Source: Anaerolineales bacterium UBA3082 (GTDB lineage Bacteria > Chloroflexota > Anaerolineae > UBA7937). From it: a DNA stretch of 24,695 nt. Each line of letters opens with the position of its first letter. The first letter of the stretch is position 1. The stretch lies in assembly GCA_002366595.1 (NCBI GenBank), contig DFBK01000095.1, positions 1 to 24,695 of the forward strand. The letters are read 5' to 3'. Positions 1-7,309 of this stretch are shown here, piece by piece. The notes below the pieces were generated by a model. It saw nothing but the letters and a program-made list of their open reading frames with translations. It ran no database searches and was not told the origin of the DNA. The translations under genes were made by a program, and so were the position numbers.

Positions 1-495
1 TGGGTGCCAGGCGACGCGGTGAACTTGGCGGTGGGACAGGGGGACCTTTTGGCCACTCCCCTCCAGGTAGCCGACATGATGGCTGCTATAGCCAACGGGG
101 GCACACTCTATAGGCCCCATCTAGTGCTTCGTCTGGGGGGCACCTACAGCGAAGAAGAGATCTTCGAGCCAGTGGAGATAGGCAAACTGCCCCTTTCGCC
201 TAAGCATCTGCAACTGATCCAGGAGGCTCTGCGGGAGGTGGCTATGAACCCCCGGGGGACGGCTTACTACACCTTCAAAGATTCCCCCTTCCCGGTGGCG
301 GGGAAGACGGGGACGGCGGAGGTCCCCAGCGGGAAGCCCCACGCCTGGTTCGCGGGGTATGCCCCTGCCGATGACCCAAAGATAGCGGTGGCGGTAGTGG
401 TGGAGCACGGTGGCGAGGGCTCCGTGGCCGCGGCACCGATCCTGCGGAAGGTGGTAGAGGCGTATCTTTTGCCGCCGGAAGAGGAAACAGAATAG
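1..495 (+). CDS. mrdA: Penicillin-binding protein 2, C-terminal part (cut by window edge)
   Basis: This is the C-terminal third of a class B penicillin-binding protein transpeptidase, which cross-links peptidoglycan on the outer face of the cytoplasmic membrane during elongation. The frame is open from base 1, so the gene starts upstream. Visible motifs are PGDAVNLAVGQGDLLATPLQ, the MrdA-type sequence before the last active-site motif, and the KTG triad at 304-312 in the context AGKTGTAE. The serine SxxK and SxN motifs lie outside the window. The MrdA (PBP2) type is preferred over FtsI because of the AVGQGDLLATPLQ wording. The protein ends with an acidic tail (PPEEETE). No U-tract terminator follows before the converging minus-strand gene that ends at 540. 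Confidence 0.88.
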   Translation, partial: WVPGDAVNLAVGQGDLLATPLQVADMMAAIANGGTLYRPHLVLRLGGTYSEEEIFEPVEIGKLPLSPKHLQLIQEALREVAMNPRGTAYYTFKDSPFPVAGKTGTAEVPSGKPHAWFAGYAPADDPKIAVAVVVEHGGEGSVAAAPILRKVVEAYLLPPEEETE

Positions 496-539
496 GAAAA
501 AGGACTGATTGGCTCTACCTCTGCACAGTGATTAATACT

Positions 540-857
540 TCAGGTGCTCTTGGAAAGGCGGTGCAATACACCTGCAACCAGGACAAGTTCGGTAGGTAGA
601 CCCCATATGAAAACGGCCAAAGTCGGTGATATCGCCAATGAAAGCGAATTCGTAACTACATATAAACCGAAACCCATAGCGGCGGTCCCTAATAACCAAA
701 TAAGGATGCCAAATACCCAGGATATGGTCGTGACCTTATTCTTCAAGTCATCTTGACTGTGTTTCACGTCATGTAGTGCAAGATCAATCTCCCCAAACCG
801 TTCAACAAATTGAACGCCATCATCCTGAGGTACGTATTGCTTGCGACTGGAAGCCAT
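540..857 (-). CDS. Small two-helix membrane protein, unknown function
   Basis: A 105-residue protein that I cannot assign to a family. Residues about 14-42 are polar, with heptad-like hydrophobic spacing (possible amphipathic or coiled helix). Two hydrophobic segments follow at about 45-68 (ISWVFGILIWLLGTAAMGFG) and 73-98. The tail is short and basic (HRLSKST). The start ATG at 857 has AAGGATCGAAAGG just upstream on the minus strand. It lies 20 bases downstream of the 878-1447 gene and is almost certainly co-transcribed with it from the promoter at 1520-1548. A soluble helix plus a hydrophobic hairpin is seen in holin/XhlA-like proteins, but the match is only architectural. Base composition is more AT-rich than the neighbours, which suggests acquisition. 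Confidence 0.6.
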   Translation of the reverse strand: MASSRKQYVPQDDGVQFVERFGEIDLALHDVKHSQDDLKNKVTTISWVFGILIWLLGTAAMGFGLYVVTNSLSLAISPTLAVFIWGLPTELVLVAGVLHRLSKST

Positions 858-877
858 GCCTTTCGATCCTTATCGGT

Positions 878-1447
878 TCAGAAGATCCCGTAGATTCGGA
901 TCATGTGATAGCCATAGTAAGGCCCACTCCAATGTCTCCCGTCTATTGACCAGAAGTATTGGGCTCTTTGGACTTCCGGGCTTGTTCGCACCCATTCTTC
1001 GCTCGCACGTGGGCTTCGAAACATCATGTCATGCCCGCTGAAGAGTAGTGTTTCGACGATTTGCCCCGTTTCTTCTTGATATCGAGCTAAGTATTTTATA
1101 GGTGAATTTATCACTGTTTCGCCCTTAAAGCATAGCCAATATGTCTCGTCGCGTGACACCGGATAGGTTTCCGAAAAGTCTGTGCCGTACCATCCATCCG
1201 CCGCTTCGGTTATGGCAACCTTGGCTTCTCTCACCACAGGCCCTGGGAGTCCGCCCTTGTCTTGTCGTAACCGGGTTGTCAACGCTAGTTCTTTTGCGCT
1301 TACCCTGCCTGTCCAGAATTCTATTCTTCCGATTTGATAGGAACCCTTCGGTTTGAAGTAAACTGCTTCTTCAACATCAGGATTAGTAATACTAGTGTTA
1401 TTGGGTTCTGCGTTTGGGTTTATTCCATCTACTAGTTGGTAGACCAT
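878..1447 (-). CDS. Predicted beta-sandwich (jelly-roll-like) protein, unknown function
   Basis: The start chosen is ATG 1447, because GGAGGAG stands 8 bases upstream. A longer frame reaches 1519 but its earlier start has no such site. The protein has 189 residues, no signal peptide and no membrane segment. Its central pattern resembles the carbohydrate-binding-type beta-sandwich repeats often found in extracellular or phage-tail-like proteins: hydrophobic strands (YQIGRIEFW), then GGLPGPVV, then a segment ending in ETYWLCFKGE. The C-terminal half is rich in Tyr, Trp, His and Arg (WSIDGRHWSGPYYGYHMIR). Lacking a signal peptide, it may act in the cytoplasm or leave by another route. It is first in a two-gene unit with the 540-857 membrane protein. 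The fold assignment is pattern-based and no function is claimed. Confidence 0.65.
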   Translation of the reverse strand: MVYQLVDGINPNAEPNNTSITNPDVEEAVYFKPKGSYQIGRIEFWTGRVSAKELALTTRLRQDKGGLPGPVVREAKVAITEAADGWYGTDFSETYPVSRDETYWLCFKGETVINSPIKYLARYQEETGQIVETLLFSGHDMMFRSPRASEEWVRTSPEVQRAQYFWSIDGRHWSGPYYGYHMIRIYGIF

Positions 1448-1519
1448 GACACTCACTCCTCCGCGGAAACTTGGCTTGCGTTTTTTCGTCCAGAACCGTA
1501 GGATAGTATTTGCATACAT

Positions 1520-1548
1520 ATTCTACAGTGGCGTGAAGTGGTTGTCAA
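1520..1548 (-). promoter_or_regulatory. Strong sigma70-type promoter for the 540-1447 module
   Basis: On the minus strand, a perfect -35 box TTGACA (1548-1543) is followed by a 17-base spacer and a -10 box TAGAAT (1525-1520, five of six). The expected start of transcription is near 1513, giving a leader of about 65 bases before ATG 1447. The complementary strand carries TTGTCA at 1542-1547, which could overlap a weak divergent -35 for ychF, but no good -10 follows it. Confidence 0.75.
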
Positions 1549-1588
1549 CACCGCCAATTCTTGGTGATTACATTGGTTGAGGTGTAAC

Positions 1589-2677
1589 ATGGCTCTTCAA
1601 ATCGGCTTAATCGGTTTGCCCAATGTAGGCAAGACCACGCTCTTCAACGCTCTCACCGGGGCTTGTGCTCCGGTGGCCCCCTACCCTTTCACCACCCTTG
1701 AGCGAAATGTGGGGGTGGCCATGGTCCCTGATGAACGACTGCAAAGGATTGCCGCCCTGGTAAACCCAGAGGAGATCGTACCCACCACCATCGAGTTCGT
1801 AGATATCGCCGGCCTAGTGAAGGGGGCTAGCCAGGGGGAAGGGCTGGGCAACCAGTTCTTGGGACATATCCGCGACGTGGATGCGGTCTGCATGGTGGTA
1901 CGCTGTTTCTCCGCCGCTGACATCCCTCACGTAACCTCGGAACTGAACCCCAAAGATGATATCGAGGTGGTGGAGTTGGAGTTGGCTCTAGCGGATCTAG
2001 CCACCGTGGTGAAGCGACTGGAGAAGTTGAGACGTCAAGTGAAAGGGGATAAAGGGGAGTATGAGGAGGAACTGGAGTTGTTGGAGCGCCTTCACGAGGT
2101 CCTAAGCCAAGGCGGGCAAGTACGTGGGTTGCCCTTAAACGCGGAGGAGAAGGAGATAATGAGACCTTTGAACCTGCTCACCAACAAGCCCAGATTATGC
2201 GTGGCCAATGTGGACGAAGAGGCGCTCCCCTCTGGGAACGAGTTGACGGCAGCGGTGAAAGAGTCGGCCGGTGCCGAAGTGATCGTTCTCTGCGCCGAGT
2301 TGGAGGCGGAACTCTTGGAGTGGCCCCAGGAAGAAGCCCAAGCCTACAGGGAGGAGTGGGGGCTTGAGGCGCCAGGGCTTAACCGTCTGATCGAGGCCAG
2401 TTACCGGCTCCTCGATTTAGTCACCTTTTTCACCACCACCGGAGGCCGAGAGGTCCGCGCTTGGACGGTACCACGAGGCACCCCCGCGGTGGAGGCCGCG
2501 GGGAAAATCCATAGTGATATGAAGAGAGGATTCATCCGGGCCGAAATCATATCCTACGAAGATCTCATGAAGGCTGGCTCCTTTGCCCGGGCTCGAGAGA
2601 GGGGACTCTTGCATCTAGAGGGGCGCGATTACCGGATACGAGAGGGAGACATCGTCCATATTCGATTTCACCTCTAG
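1589..2677 (+). CDS. ychF: YchF/Ola1-family nucleotide-binding ATPase
   Basis: A universal P-loop ATPase of the Obg-related YchF family that binds ribosomes and is linked to stress responses and translation. ATG 1589 was preferred to the in-frame TTG at 1577 because GAGGTG lies just before it and the N-terminus MALQIGLIGLPNVGKTT matches the family. The protein has 362 residues, the usual length. Motifs: G1 GLPNVGKT (residues 9-16), G3 DIAG (72-75) followed by LVKGAS, and the YchF-type G4 NVDE (207-210) in place of NKxD, which explains the ATP preference of the family. A coiled-coil region lies at about 125-175 and a TGS domain fills roughly 280-360. It reads in the same direction as the ribosomal cluster, about 100 bases upstream of rpsF. 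Confidence 0.97.
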   Translation: MALQIGLIGLPNVGKTTLFNALTGACAPVAPYPFTTLERNVGVAMVPDERLQRIAALVNPEEIVPTTIEFVDIAGLVKGASQGEGLGNQFLGHIRDVDAVCMVVRCFSAADIPHVTSELNPKDDIEVVELELALADLATVVKRLEKLRRQVKGDKGEYEEELELLERLHEVLSQGGQVRGLPLNAEEKEIMRPLNLLTNKPRLCVANVDEEALPSGNELTAAVKESAGAEVIVLCAELEAELLEWPQEEAQAYREEWGLEAPGLNRLIEASYRLLDLVTFFTTTGGREVRAWTVPRGTPAVEAAGKIHSDMKRGFIRAEIISYEDLMKAGSFARARERGLLHLEGRDYRIREGDIVHIRFHL

Positions 2678-2679
2678 CC

Positions 2680-2708
2680 TTGCCCATAAGGGGGGTCCAT
2701 GATATAAT
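2680..2708 (+). promoter_or_regulatory. Promoter of the rpsF-ssb-rpsR operon
   Basis: A perfect -10 box TATAAT (2703-2708) is placed 17 bases after TTGCCC (2680-2685, four of six for -35). Transcription should begin near 2715, leaving about 60 bases of leader before the rpsF TTG at 2776. The -35 begins two bases after the ychF stop codon, so the ribosomal operon has its own promoter. Confidence 0.75.
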
Positions 2709-2724
2709 TTGCCTTTGTTGACAG

Positions 2725-2767
2725 CCTTTCTGCTCCGAGGTGGACTCGGGGCAAACCCGTGGAAAGG
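2725..2767 (+). promoter_or_regulatory. Candidate S6:S18 autoregulatory leader RNA
   Basis: Two nested stems can form in the rpsF leader. The outer stem pairs 2725-2730 (CCTTTC) with 2762-2767 (GAAAGG), covering most of the rpsF ribosome-binding site. The inner hairpin pairs 2732-2739 with 2745-2752 (eight pairs including one G-T) around a five-base loop. The 3'-side bulge (2753-2761, AAACCCGTG) contains CCG. The published S6:S18 complex-binding motif is described as a CCG in a bulge flanked by a stem and a hairpin, found before rpsF in many phyla. The match in layout is what I see; binding by S6:S18 and control of translation are inferred. Confidence 0.55.
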
Positions 2768-2775
2768 AGATTAGA

Positions 2776-3057
2776 TTGAGGGAGTACGAGTTAACCTACA
2801 TCGTTCGCCCAGATGTGGAAGAGGAGGCTCTAGAAGAGATAGGCAAGAAAGTGGACCAGGTTGTGACCGGTAACGGCGGGCAGGTAACGGAAGTGAAACG
2901 TTGGGGCAAACGCCGCCTAGCCTACCCCATTCAGAAGTTGAAGGAGGGGTACTATGTATTGAATCGAATCCAGTTGGAACCCCAGATGTTGAAGGAGGTG
3001 GAGAGGAGTCTAACCTTATCAGAGGAGATCATTCGCTATCTAATAGTACGGGTCTAG
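2776..3057 (+). CDS. rpsF: Small ribosomal subunit protein bS6
   Basis: Ribosomal protein S6, which pairs with S18 on the 30S platform. The start is TTG 2776: AAAGGAG sits six bases upstream and the product MREYELTYIVRPD is the normal S6 N-terminus. An in-frame GTG at 2740 would add twelve residues that run through the leader hairpin, so it was rejected. The protein is 93 residues, normal length, with the family segments REYELTYIVRP, VKRWGKRRLAYPI and the C-terminal EEIIRYLIVRV. It is the first gene of the classic rpsF-ssb-rpsR order. The weak TTG start and the partly paired ribosome-binding site suggest tuned translation. Confidence 0.96.
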   Translation: MREYELTYIVRPDVEEEALEEIGKKVDQVVTGNGGQVTEVKRWGKRRLAYPIQKLKEGYYVLNRIQLEPQMLKEVERSLTLSEEIIRYLIVRV

Positions 3058-3089
3058 AGAGGCGAGGTTGAGGAAAGGAGTGTATAGGG

Positions 3090-3470
3090 ATGGCGAGAGG
3101 CCTTAACAAAGTGATGATCATCGGCAACCTGGGGAGCGATCCAGAGATGCGTTATACCCCCACGGGGCGGCCAGTAACCTCTTTCAGTGTGGCCACCTCG
3201 AGGAGCTGGGTCACCTCTGAAGGCGAGCAGCGAGAGGCGACAGAGTGGTTTCGAGTAGTAGCCTGGGGGCACCTAGCCGAGATATGCAATAAGTATCTCA
3301 GCAAGGGCTCCCGGGTTTATGTGGAGGGTAGACTCCAAACCCGTAGCTGGGAGAATCAAGGGCAGAAACATTACCGTACTGAGGTCATAGCCAGCGAGAT
3401 GGTTCTCTTGGACGCAAGGGGGCCAAGGTTGGTGAAGGAGGAAGAGGTAGAAGAGGATTCTGTGGTGTAG
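3090..3470 (+). CDS. ssb: Single-stranded DNA-binding protein
   Basis: An OB-fold protein that coats single-stranded DNA in replication and repair, normally as a tetramer. ATG 3090 follows GGAAAGGAG by about nine bases. The OB domain covers residues about 4-107 with the family wording LNKVMIIGNLGSDPEMRYTP, VTSFSVATSR, TEWFRVVAWG and GSRVYVEGRLQTR. At 126 residues it is short for the family. The glycine-rich linker is nearly absent and the tail is acidic (VKEEEVEEDSVV), but it lacks the usual DDDIPF tip that binds partner proteins. It lies between rpsF and rpsR, its usual place. Confidence 0.95.
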   Translation: MARGLNKVMIIGNLGSDPEMRYTPTGRPVTSFSVATSRSWVTSEGEQREATEWFRVVAWGHLAEICNKYLSKGSRVYVEGRLQTRSWENQGQKHYRTEVIASEMVLLDARGPRLVKEEEVEEDSVV

Positions 3471-3535
3471 AGTGATTGCCTCCGTAAAGGATCCCTGTGG
3501 GAAATGATGGATAACTAGGCTATGAGGAGGATCTA

Positions 3536-3817
3536 TTGAGAGAAGAAGAGAGACGTCCAAGGGAGCGGGTCGTTGAGCGCAGAAGGTATCCCCCTTCTCG
3601 GCGGAGGAGTTGTTTCTTCTGCAAGGAGAAGATAAAAGAGATAGATTATAAAGACGCGGATTTTTTGCGTCGATTTCTAACCGGCAGGGGAAAGATCAAG
3701 GCCCGGCGGAAGACAGGCGTCTGCGCCCGTCATCAGCGCCAATTGGCGGTGGCCATCAAGCGGGCTCGCCATCTGGCTCTCCTACCGTTCACCGCCGAGC
3801 ATGTCCGGGGCAGTTAA
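3536..3817 (+). CDS. rpsR: Small ribosomal subunit protein bS18
   Basis: Ribosomal protein S18, partner of S6 on the 30S platform. The start is TTG 3536, with GAGGAGG five bases upstream. It is 93 residues with a long, very basic arginine-rich N-terminus. The core shows the family segments IDYKDADFLRRFLTGRGKI and TGVCARHQRQLAVAIKRARHLALLPF. Cysteines occur as CFFC near residue 28 and as CARH near residue 62, a CxxC/CxxH arrangement consistent with the zinc-binding (C+) form of S18; metal binding is inferred. It is the last gene of the rpsF-ssb-rpsR set. Confidence 0.96.
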   Translation: MREEERRPRERVVERRRYPPSRRRSCFFCKEKIKEIDYKDADFLRRFLTGRGKIKARRKTGVCARHQRQLAVAIKRARHLALLPFTAEHVRGS

Positions 3818-3833
3818 TCTCCGCTAATTCAAG

Positions 3834-3867
3834 GGAGAGGCCTAGCGCGCTTTGCCTATGCCTCTCC
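3834..3867 (+). terminator. Hairpin after rpsR, possible weak terminator
   Basis: GGAGAGGC (3834-3841) and GCCTCTCC (3860-3867) form a perfect eight-pair stem with an 18-base loop, 16 bases after the rpsR stop. It is followed by TGTTGC, not a U-tract, so termination, if any, would be partial or factor-dependent. It could instead protect the mRNA 3' end. Confidence 0.4.
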
Positions 3868-3883
3868 TGTTGCTAGAAGTGGT

Positions 3884-5041
3884 ATGGTCAAGCGAAAGGT
3901 CAAACGAGAACCCCTTCTCACGCGGAAACAGATCTCCCGCCGCCAGAGGGAGGAGAAACAAAGACGGCTCATACTCTGGGGAGCAGGGGGTGTGCTCCTC
4001 TTGGTGTTGGGTATCCTAGGCTTCGGCTACTACGAGACGAAGTTCCTTAAGCCCGCCTCTCCAGTAGCGGTGGTCAATGGCGTGTCCCTACGTACCGATG
4101 AGTATCAAAATATGGTCATTTTCCAGAGATCCACGCTAGATCAGTACCTTCAATACCTGGAGACACAACTAAGCCAGTTAGATGTCAGCGATGAGACGGC
4201 GGCTGCTATCGCCGACTTCTTTCAACAGGAGTTGGAGCAATTAGAACTCCAGCGAGCCCAGATCCCCTCCCAAGCATTGGAGATGATGATCGAGGATGAG
4301 TTGATACGCCAGGGGGCCCAGGAGAGAGGGATAACCGTCACCGAGGAGGAGATAGATAGAGCCATCGAGGAGAGTTATGGCTACCAGCGAGAGCCTGTTA
4401 CCCCCACCGTGACACCGAGCCACACAACCACAGAGACGGTCACCCCCACACCTACCCCTTCCCCCGTAACCCAGGAGCAGTTCGAGCAATCGTACCAGCA
4501 AGACCTGGCGGCTCTAGCCGAGATAGGGATCTCGGAGGAGTTCTATCGGGACCTTATACGGCGAGATTTGTTGCGCCCCAAGATGTGGGAGGTGATCGGG
4601 CAGGATGTGCCCACCAGCGAGGAGCAGGTCCGCGTGCGGCGCATCGTTTTGGAGACGGAAGAGGAAGCCAAAGCCGTGCGGGAGAGGTTGGAGGCGGAGG
4701 AGGATTTCGCCACGCTGGCTCAGGAACTTTCTATCGATGAAGCCACTAGGGAGAACGGAGGAGATGTGGGGTGGATGGCTTTTGACGAGCGAGATATCTC
4801 CTTCAGCGCCATGGCTTTTCAGTTAGAGGTGGGCGAGATAAGCCAAGTAATCCAGACGACCAGGGGCTACGAGATCCTCAAGGTAGAGGAGAAAGACGAG
4901 GATAGGGAACTAGACCCCGCCACGCTTGAGAAACGGCAGAACACAGCCTTTTCCACCTGGTTGAACGACCGTGAGGCTGAGGCGACTATCGACAGGTACT
5001 GGTCTGAGGAGAAAGTCCCGCCTGACACCAGCGCTAGGTAA
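3884..5041 (+). CDS. Membrane-anchored PPIC-type peptidylprolyl isomerase (PrsA/SurA-like)
   Basis: A foldase expected to work outside the membrane on secreted proteins. The 385-residue product has a very basic cytoplasmic N-terminus (residues 1-28), one membrane anchor at about 29-50, and a SurA-type chaperone region starting VAVVNGVSLRTDEY and running to about 170. A low-complexity Thr/Pro linker covers about 172-196, and a parvulin (PPIC) domain follows at about 248-345 with VRRIVLETEEEA, SIDEATRENGGDVGWM and VIQTTRGYEILKVEE. The linker is unusual because it sits inside the chaperone lobe. There is no lipobox, so it is tethered by the helix. Only GAAGTGG stands before ATG 3884. It follows rpsR by 66 bases. 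Confidence 0.88.
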   Translation: MVKRKVKREPLLTRKQISRRQREEKQRRLILWGAGGVLLLVLGILGFGYYETKFLKPASPVAVVNGVSLRTDEYQNMVIFQRSTLDQYLQYLETQLSQLDVSDETAAAIADFFQQELEQLELQRAQIPSQALEMMIEDELIRQGAQERGITVTEEEIDRAIEESYGYQREPVTPTVTPSHTTTETVTPTPTPSPVTQEQFEQSYQQDLAALAEIGISEEFYRDLIRRDLLRPKMWEVIGQDVPTSEEQVRVRRIVLETEEEAKAVRERLEAEEDFATLAQELSIDEATRENGGDVGWMAFDERDISFSAMAFQLEVGEISQVIQTTRGYEILKVEEKDEDRELDPATLEKRQNTAFSTWLNDREAEATIDRYWSEEKVPPDTSAR

Positions 5042-5073
5042 CCACAAAACGATGCGCCTATCGAAATGCCGTG

Positions 5074-5101
5074 AAGGGGGGGGCACTGCCACCCCTCTTT
5101 T
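5074..5101 (+). terminator. Intrinsic terminator between the converging PPIase and rel genes
   Basis: A run of eight G (5076-5083) pairs with CCCC and CC at 5089-5095 across a short loop, followed by TCTTTT (5096-5101). On the plus strand this is a G/C stem plus U-tract, fitting termination after the gene that ends at 5041. Read from the minus strand no T-run follows, so it would serve rel poorly. Confidence 0.6.
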
Positions 5102-5182
5102 GCAGCAAGGCAGCCTCTGGGAGACCGAAACTTACCGTTTTCCTCTTCGCCTCTCAGGTTCTCCTTCTATCTCTTCCCAGAA

Positions 5183-7300
5183 TCATCCCATCTGGCGGCG
5201 GGCTTCTAAGACGTTCTTGAGACTCTCGACCTTGGCGAGGATGCGGCTCAACTGGGCGATATTGGCGATCTCCAAGGTGGCGGTGATCACCGCCATATGA
5301 TCCTTTTTGCTGCTGGTGACGTTGGCCGCAGCCATGTTCACATCCTCAGCCTCGACGATGGTAGCGATATCCTTGAGAAGCCCCTTACGGTCGAAAGCCA
5401 CCACCTTTATCATCACCGGATAGACCTGTTTCCTATCCGTTCCCCACTCTACCTCTATCAGTCGCTCCTTATCGGTCCGGCGGAGGATGTTGCCGCAATC
5501 CTGCCGATGGATGGTGACACCATGTCCCCGGGTCACGTAGCCCACGACTTTGTCCCCAGGCAGAGGATGACAGCAACGGGCCACTCGAGTGAGCAGGTTA
5601 CCCATGCCCAGCACCGTTATGCCAGAAATAGGAGGAGTTGGTGGAGCCACCGTGGGTATCTCCGGTTCCTCCTCTTCCTTCTCTACCAGTCGGGTTGCGA
5701 TCTGCTGGACGTTTATATCCCCATATCCGATGGCGGCGAAAAGGTCTTCCACCCTTTTGAAGCGGAAAAGATGGGCGATATCCTCAAAACTCTCCTCTAT
5801 CCCCAACCGTTTCAGTTCTTTCTCCAGTATCTCCCGCCCCTGAGCGATGCTCTTCTCCCTCTCCTGCCGCCTGAACCACTGACGTATCTTCTGCTTGGCG
5901 CGCGAGGTGACGACGTATCCCAGATGAGGGTTGAGCCAGTCGCGGCTGGGCCCACCCATTTTGGTGGTGAGTATCTCCACCTGGTCGCCGCTCTGAAGTC
6001 GGTAGTTGAGGGGCACCAACTTGCCGTTGACCTTAGCCCCCCGACAACGCTCCCCTATCTCCGTGTGGATACGATAGGCGAAATCGATGGGGGTGGCTCC
6101 ATCGGGGAGGTCGATGATATCTCCTTTAGGGGTGAGGACATAAACCTGCTTAGGGAAAAGGTCGGTCTTGAGCGAATCGACGAACTCCCGAGCGTCGGCC
6201 AGTTCCTGCCGCCACTCCATTAGCCCTCGCAGCCAGGCTATCTTGGCCTCCAGGCTGGTGTCTCGCCCCACCTGTTCCTTGTACCGCCAATGGGCGGCGA
6301 TACCTAATTCCGCTGTCTGGTGCATCTCCCAAGTACGGATCTGTATCTCCAACGGCTTACCCCGGGAGCCCACTACGGCCGTATGGAGGGAGCGGTACAT
6401 ATTATCCTTGGGCATGGCGATGTAGTCGTCGAACTCTCCGGGGATGGGCCGCCAGAGGGTGTGGACGATGCCTAAAGCAGCATAACAATCCTTCACCTCA
6501 TCTACAATGATACGCACCCCCTGCACATCGTAGATCTCATCGAAGGATCGCTCTTTGGTCTTCATCTTCTGGTAGATGCTGTAGATATGCTTGGGACGCC
6601 CCGTTATCTCCGTCTCTATCCCCTCTTCAGCCAGCCGCGCCTCAAGGGTTTCGATAATAGCCGTGATATGCCTCTCCCGGCTTCCCCTTCGCTCGGCGAT
6701 GAGGTCGGCTATCTCTTGATACTTATCTGGGTCCAAATACTGGAGCGCTAAGTCCTCCAACTCCCATTTCATCTGCCAGATGCCCAGCCGGTTGGCCAAG
6801 GGGGCGAAGATCTCTAGCGTCTCTTGGGCGATCTTCCTCTGCTTCGAGGGGGGCAGAGCCTCTAGAGTACGCATGTTATGGAGTCTATCAGCCAGTTTGA
6901 CGAGCACCACCCGAACATCATCCACCATAGCCAGGAACATCTTGCGCAGACTCTCCGCCTCTTCCTCCTCCAGACTCTCCCAGGTTATGCGGCTCAGTTT
7001 GGTGACCCCATCCACCAGTCTGGCTACTTCTTCACCAAACCCCTGGCGGATCGTCTCCAAGGGGGTCCCGGTATCCTCTGGCACATCATGCAAAATCGCC
7101 GCGGCGATAGTAACCGGGTCCAAATGGAGATCGGCCAAAAGGGCCGCTGTCTCCAAAGAGTGTTGAACGTAGGGCTGTCCAGAGGCCCGCATCTGCCCGT
7201 CGTGCGCCTGGGAAGCCACCTCGTAGGCCCGGCGGAGCAGGTCTGGGTCGCATTGAGGGTAATACTCTTGCACTTCCTCGATTAAGGTCTCGATCTCCAT
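5183..7300 (-). CDS. rel: Bifunctional-type (p)ppGpp synthetase/hydrolase (RSH long form)
   Basis: Makes and/or degrades the alarmone (p)ppGpp in the stringent response. It has 705 residues and the full long-RSH order: HD hydrolase (about 28-145) with H47, the HDxxED motif at 71-76 (HDVPED) and D138; synthetase (about 235-345) with D258 and E318; TGS (383-447); a Cys-rich segment with C576, C577 and C602; and a C-terminal ACT domain (about 628-705). The hydrolase residues are intact. The synthetase carries EFDD at 289-292 (GEFDDYIAMPK). Bifunctional Rel/SpoT usually have RXKD there, while EXDD is typical of monofunctional RelA. The start is ATG 7300. It has no strong ribosome-binding site, but a promoter lies ten bases upstream. 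Confidence 0.96.
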   Translation of the reverse strand: MEIETLIEEVQEYYPQCDPDLLRRAYEVASQAHDGQMRASGQPYVQHSLETAALLADLHLDPVTIAAAILHDVPEDTGTPLETIRQGFGEEVARLVDGVTKLSRITWESLEEEEAESLRKMFLAMVDDVRVVLVKLADRLHNMRTLEALPPSKQRKIAQETLEIFAPLANRLGIWQMKWELEDLALQYLDPDKYQEIADLIAERRGSRERHITAIIETLEARLAEEGIETEITGRPKHIYSIYQKMKTKERSFDEIYDVQGVRIIVDEVKDCYAALGIVHTLWRPIPGEFDDYIAMPKDNMYRSLHTAVVGSRGKPLEIQIRTWEMHQTAELGIAAHWRYKEQVGRDTSLEAKIAWLRGLMEWRQELADAREFVDSLKTDLFPKQVYVLTPKGDIIDLPDGATPIDFAYRIHTEIGERCRGAKVNGKLVPLNYRLQSGDQVEILTTKMGGPSRDWLNPHLGYVVTSRAKQKIRQWFRRQEREKSIAQGREILEKELKRLGIEESFEDIAHLFRFKRVEDLFAAIGYGDINVQQIATRLVEKEEEEPEIPTVAPPTPPISGITVLGMGNLLTRVARCCHPLPGDKVVGYVTRGHGVTIHRQDCGNILRRTDKERLIEVEWGTDRKQVYPVMIKVVAFDRKGLLKDIATIVEAEDVNMAAANVTSSKKDHMAVITATLEIANIAQLSRILAKVESLKNVLEARRQMG

Positions 7301-7309
7301 CTCTCTTCT

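Noticed and set aside
1542..1574. Divergent promoter for ychF overlapping the minus-strand -35
   Set aside because: TTGTCA is a fair -35, but no -10 with acceptable spacing follows it; TACATT is 21 bases away.
1577..1588. TTG start four codons before ychF ATG
   Set aside because: The ribosome-binding site GAGGTG overlaps this TTG region and fits ATG 1589; family N-termini begin at the ATG.
5297..6223. Long plus-strand open frame (308 codons) antisense to rel
   Set aside because: It lies wholly opposite a strongly conserved RSH gene, starts with no ribosome-binding site and encodes no recognisable domain; it is a by-product of rel codon use.
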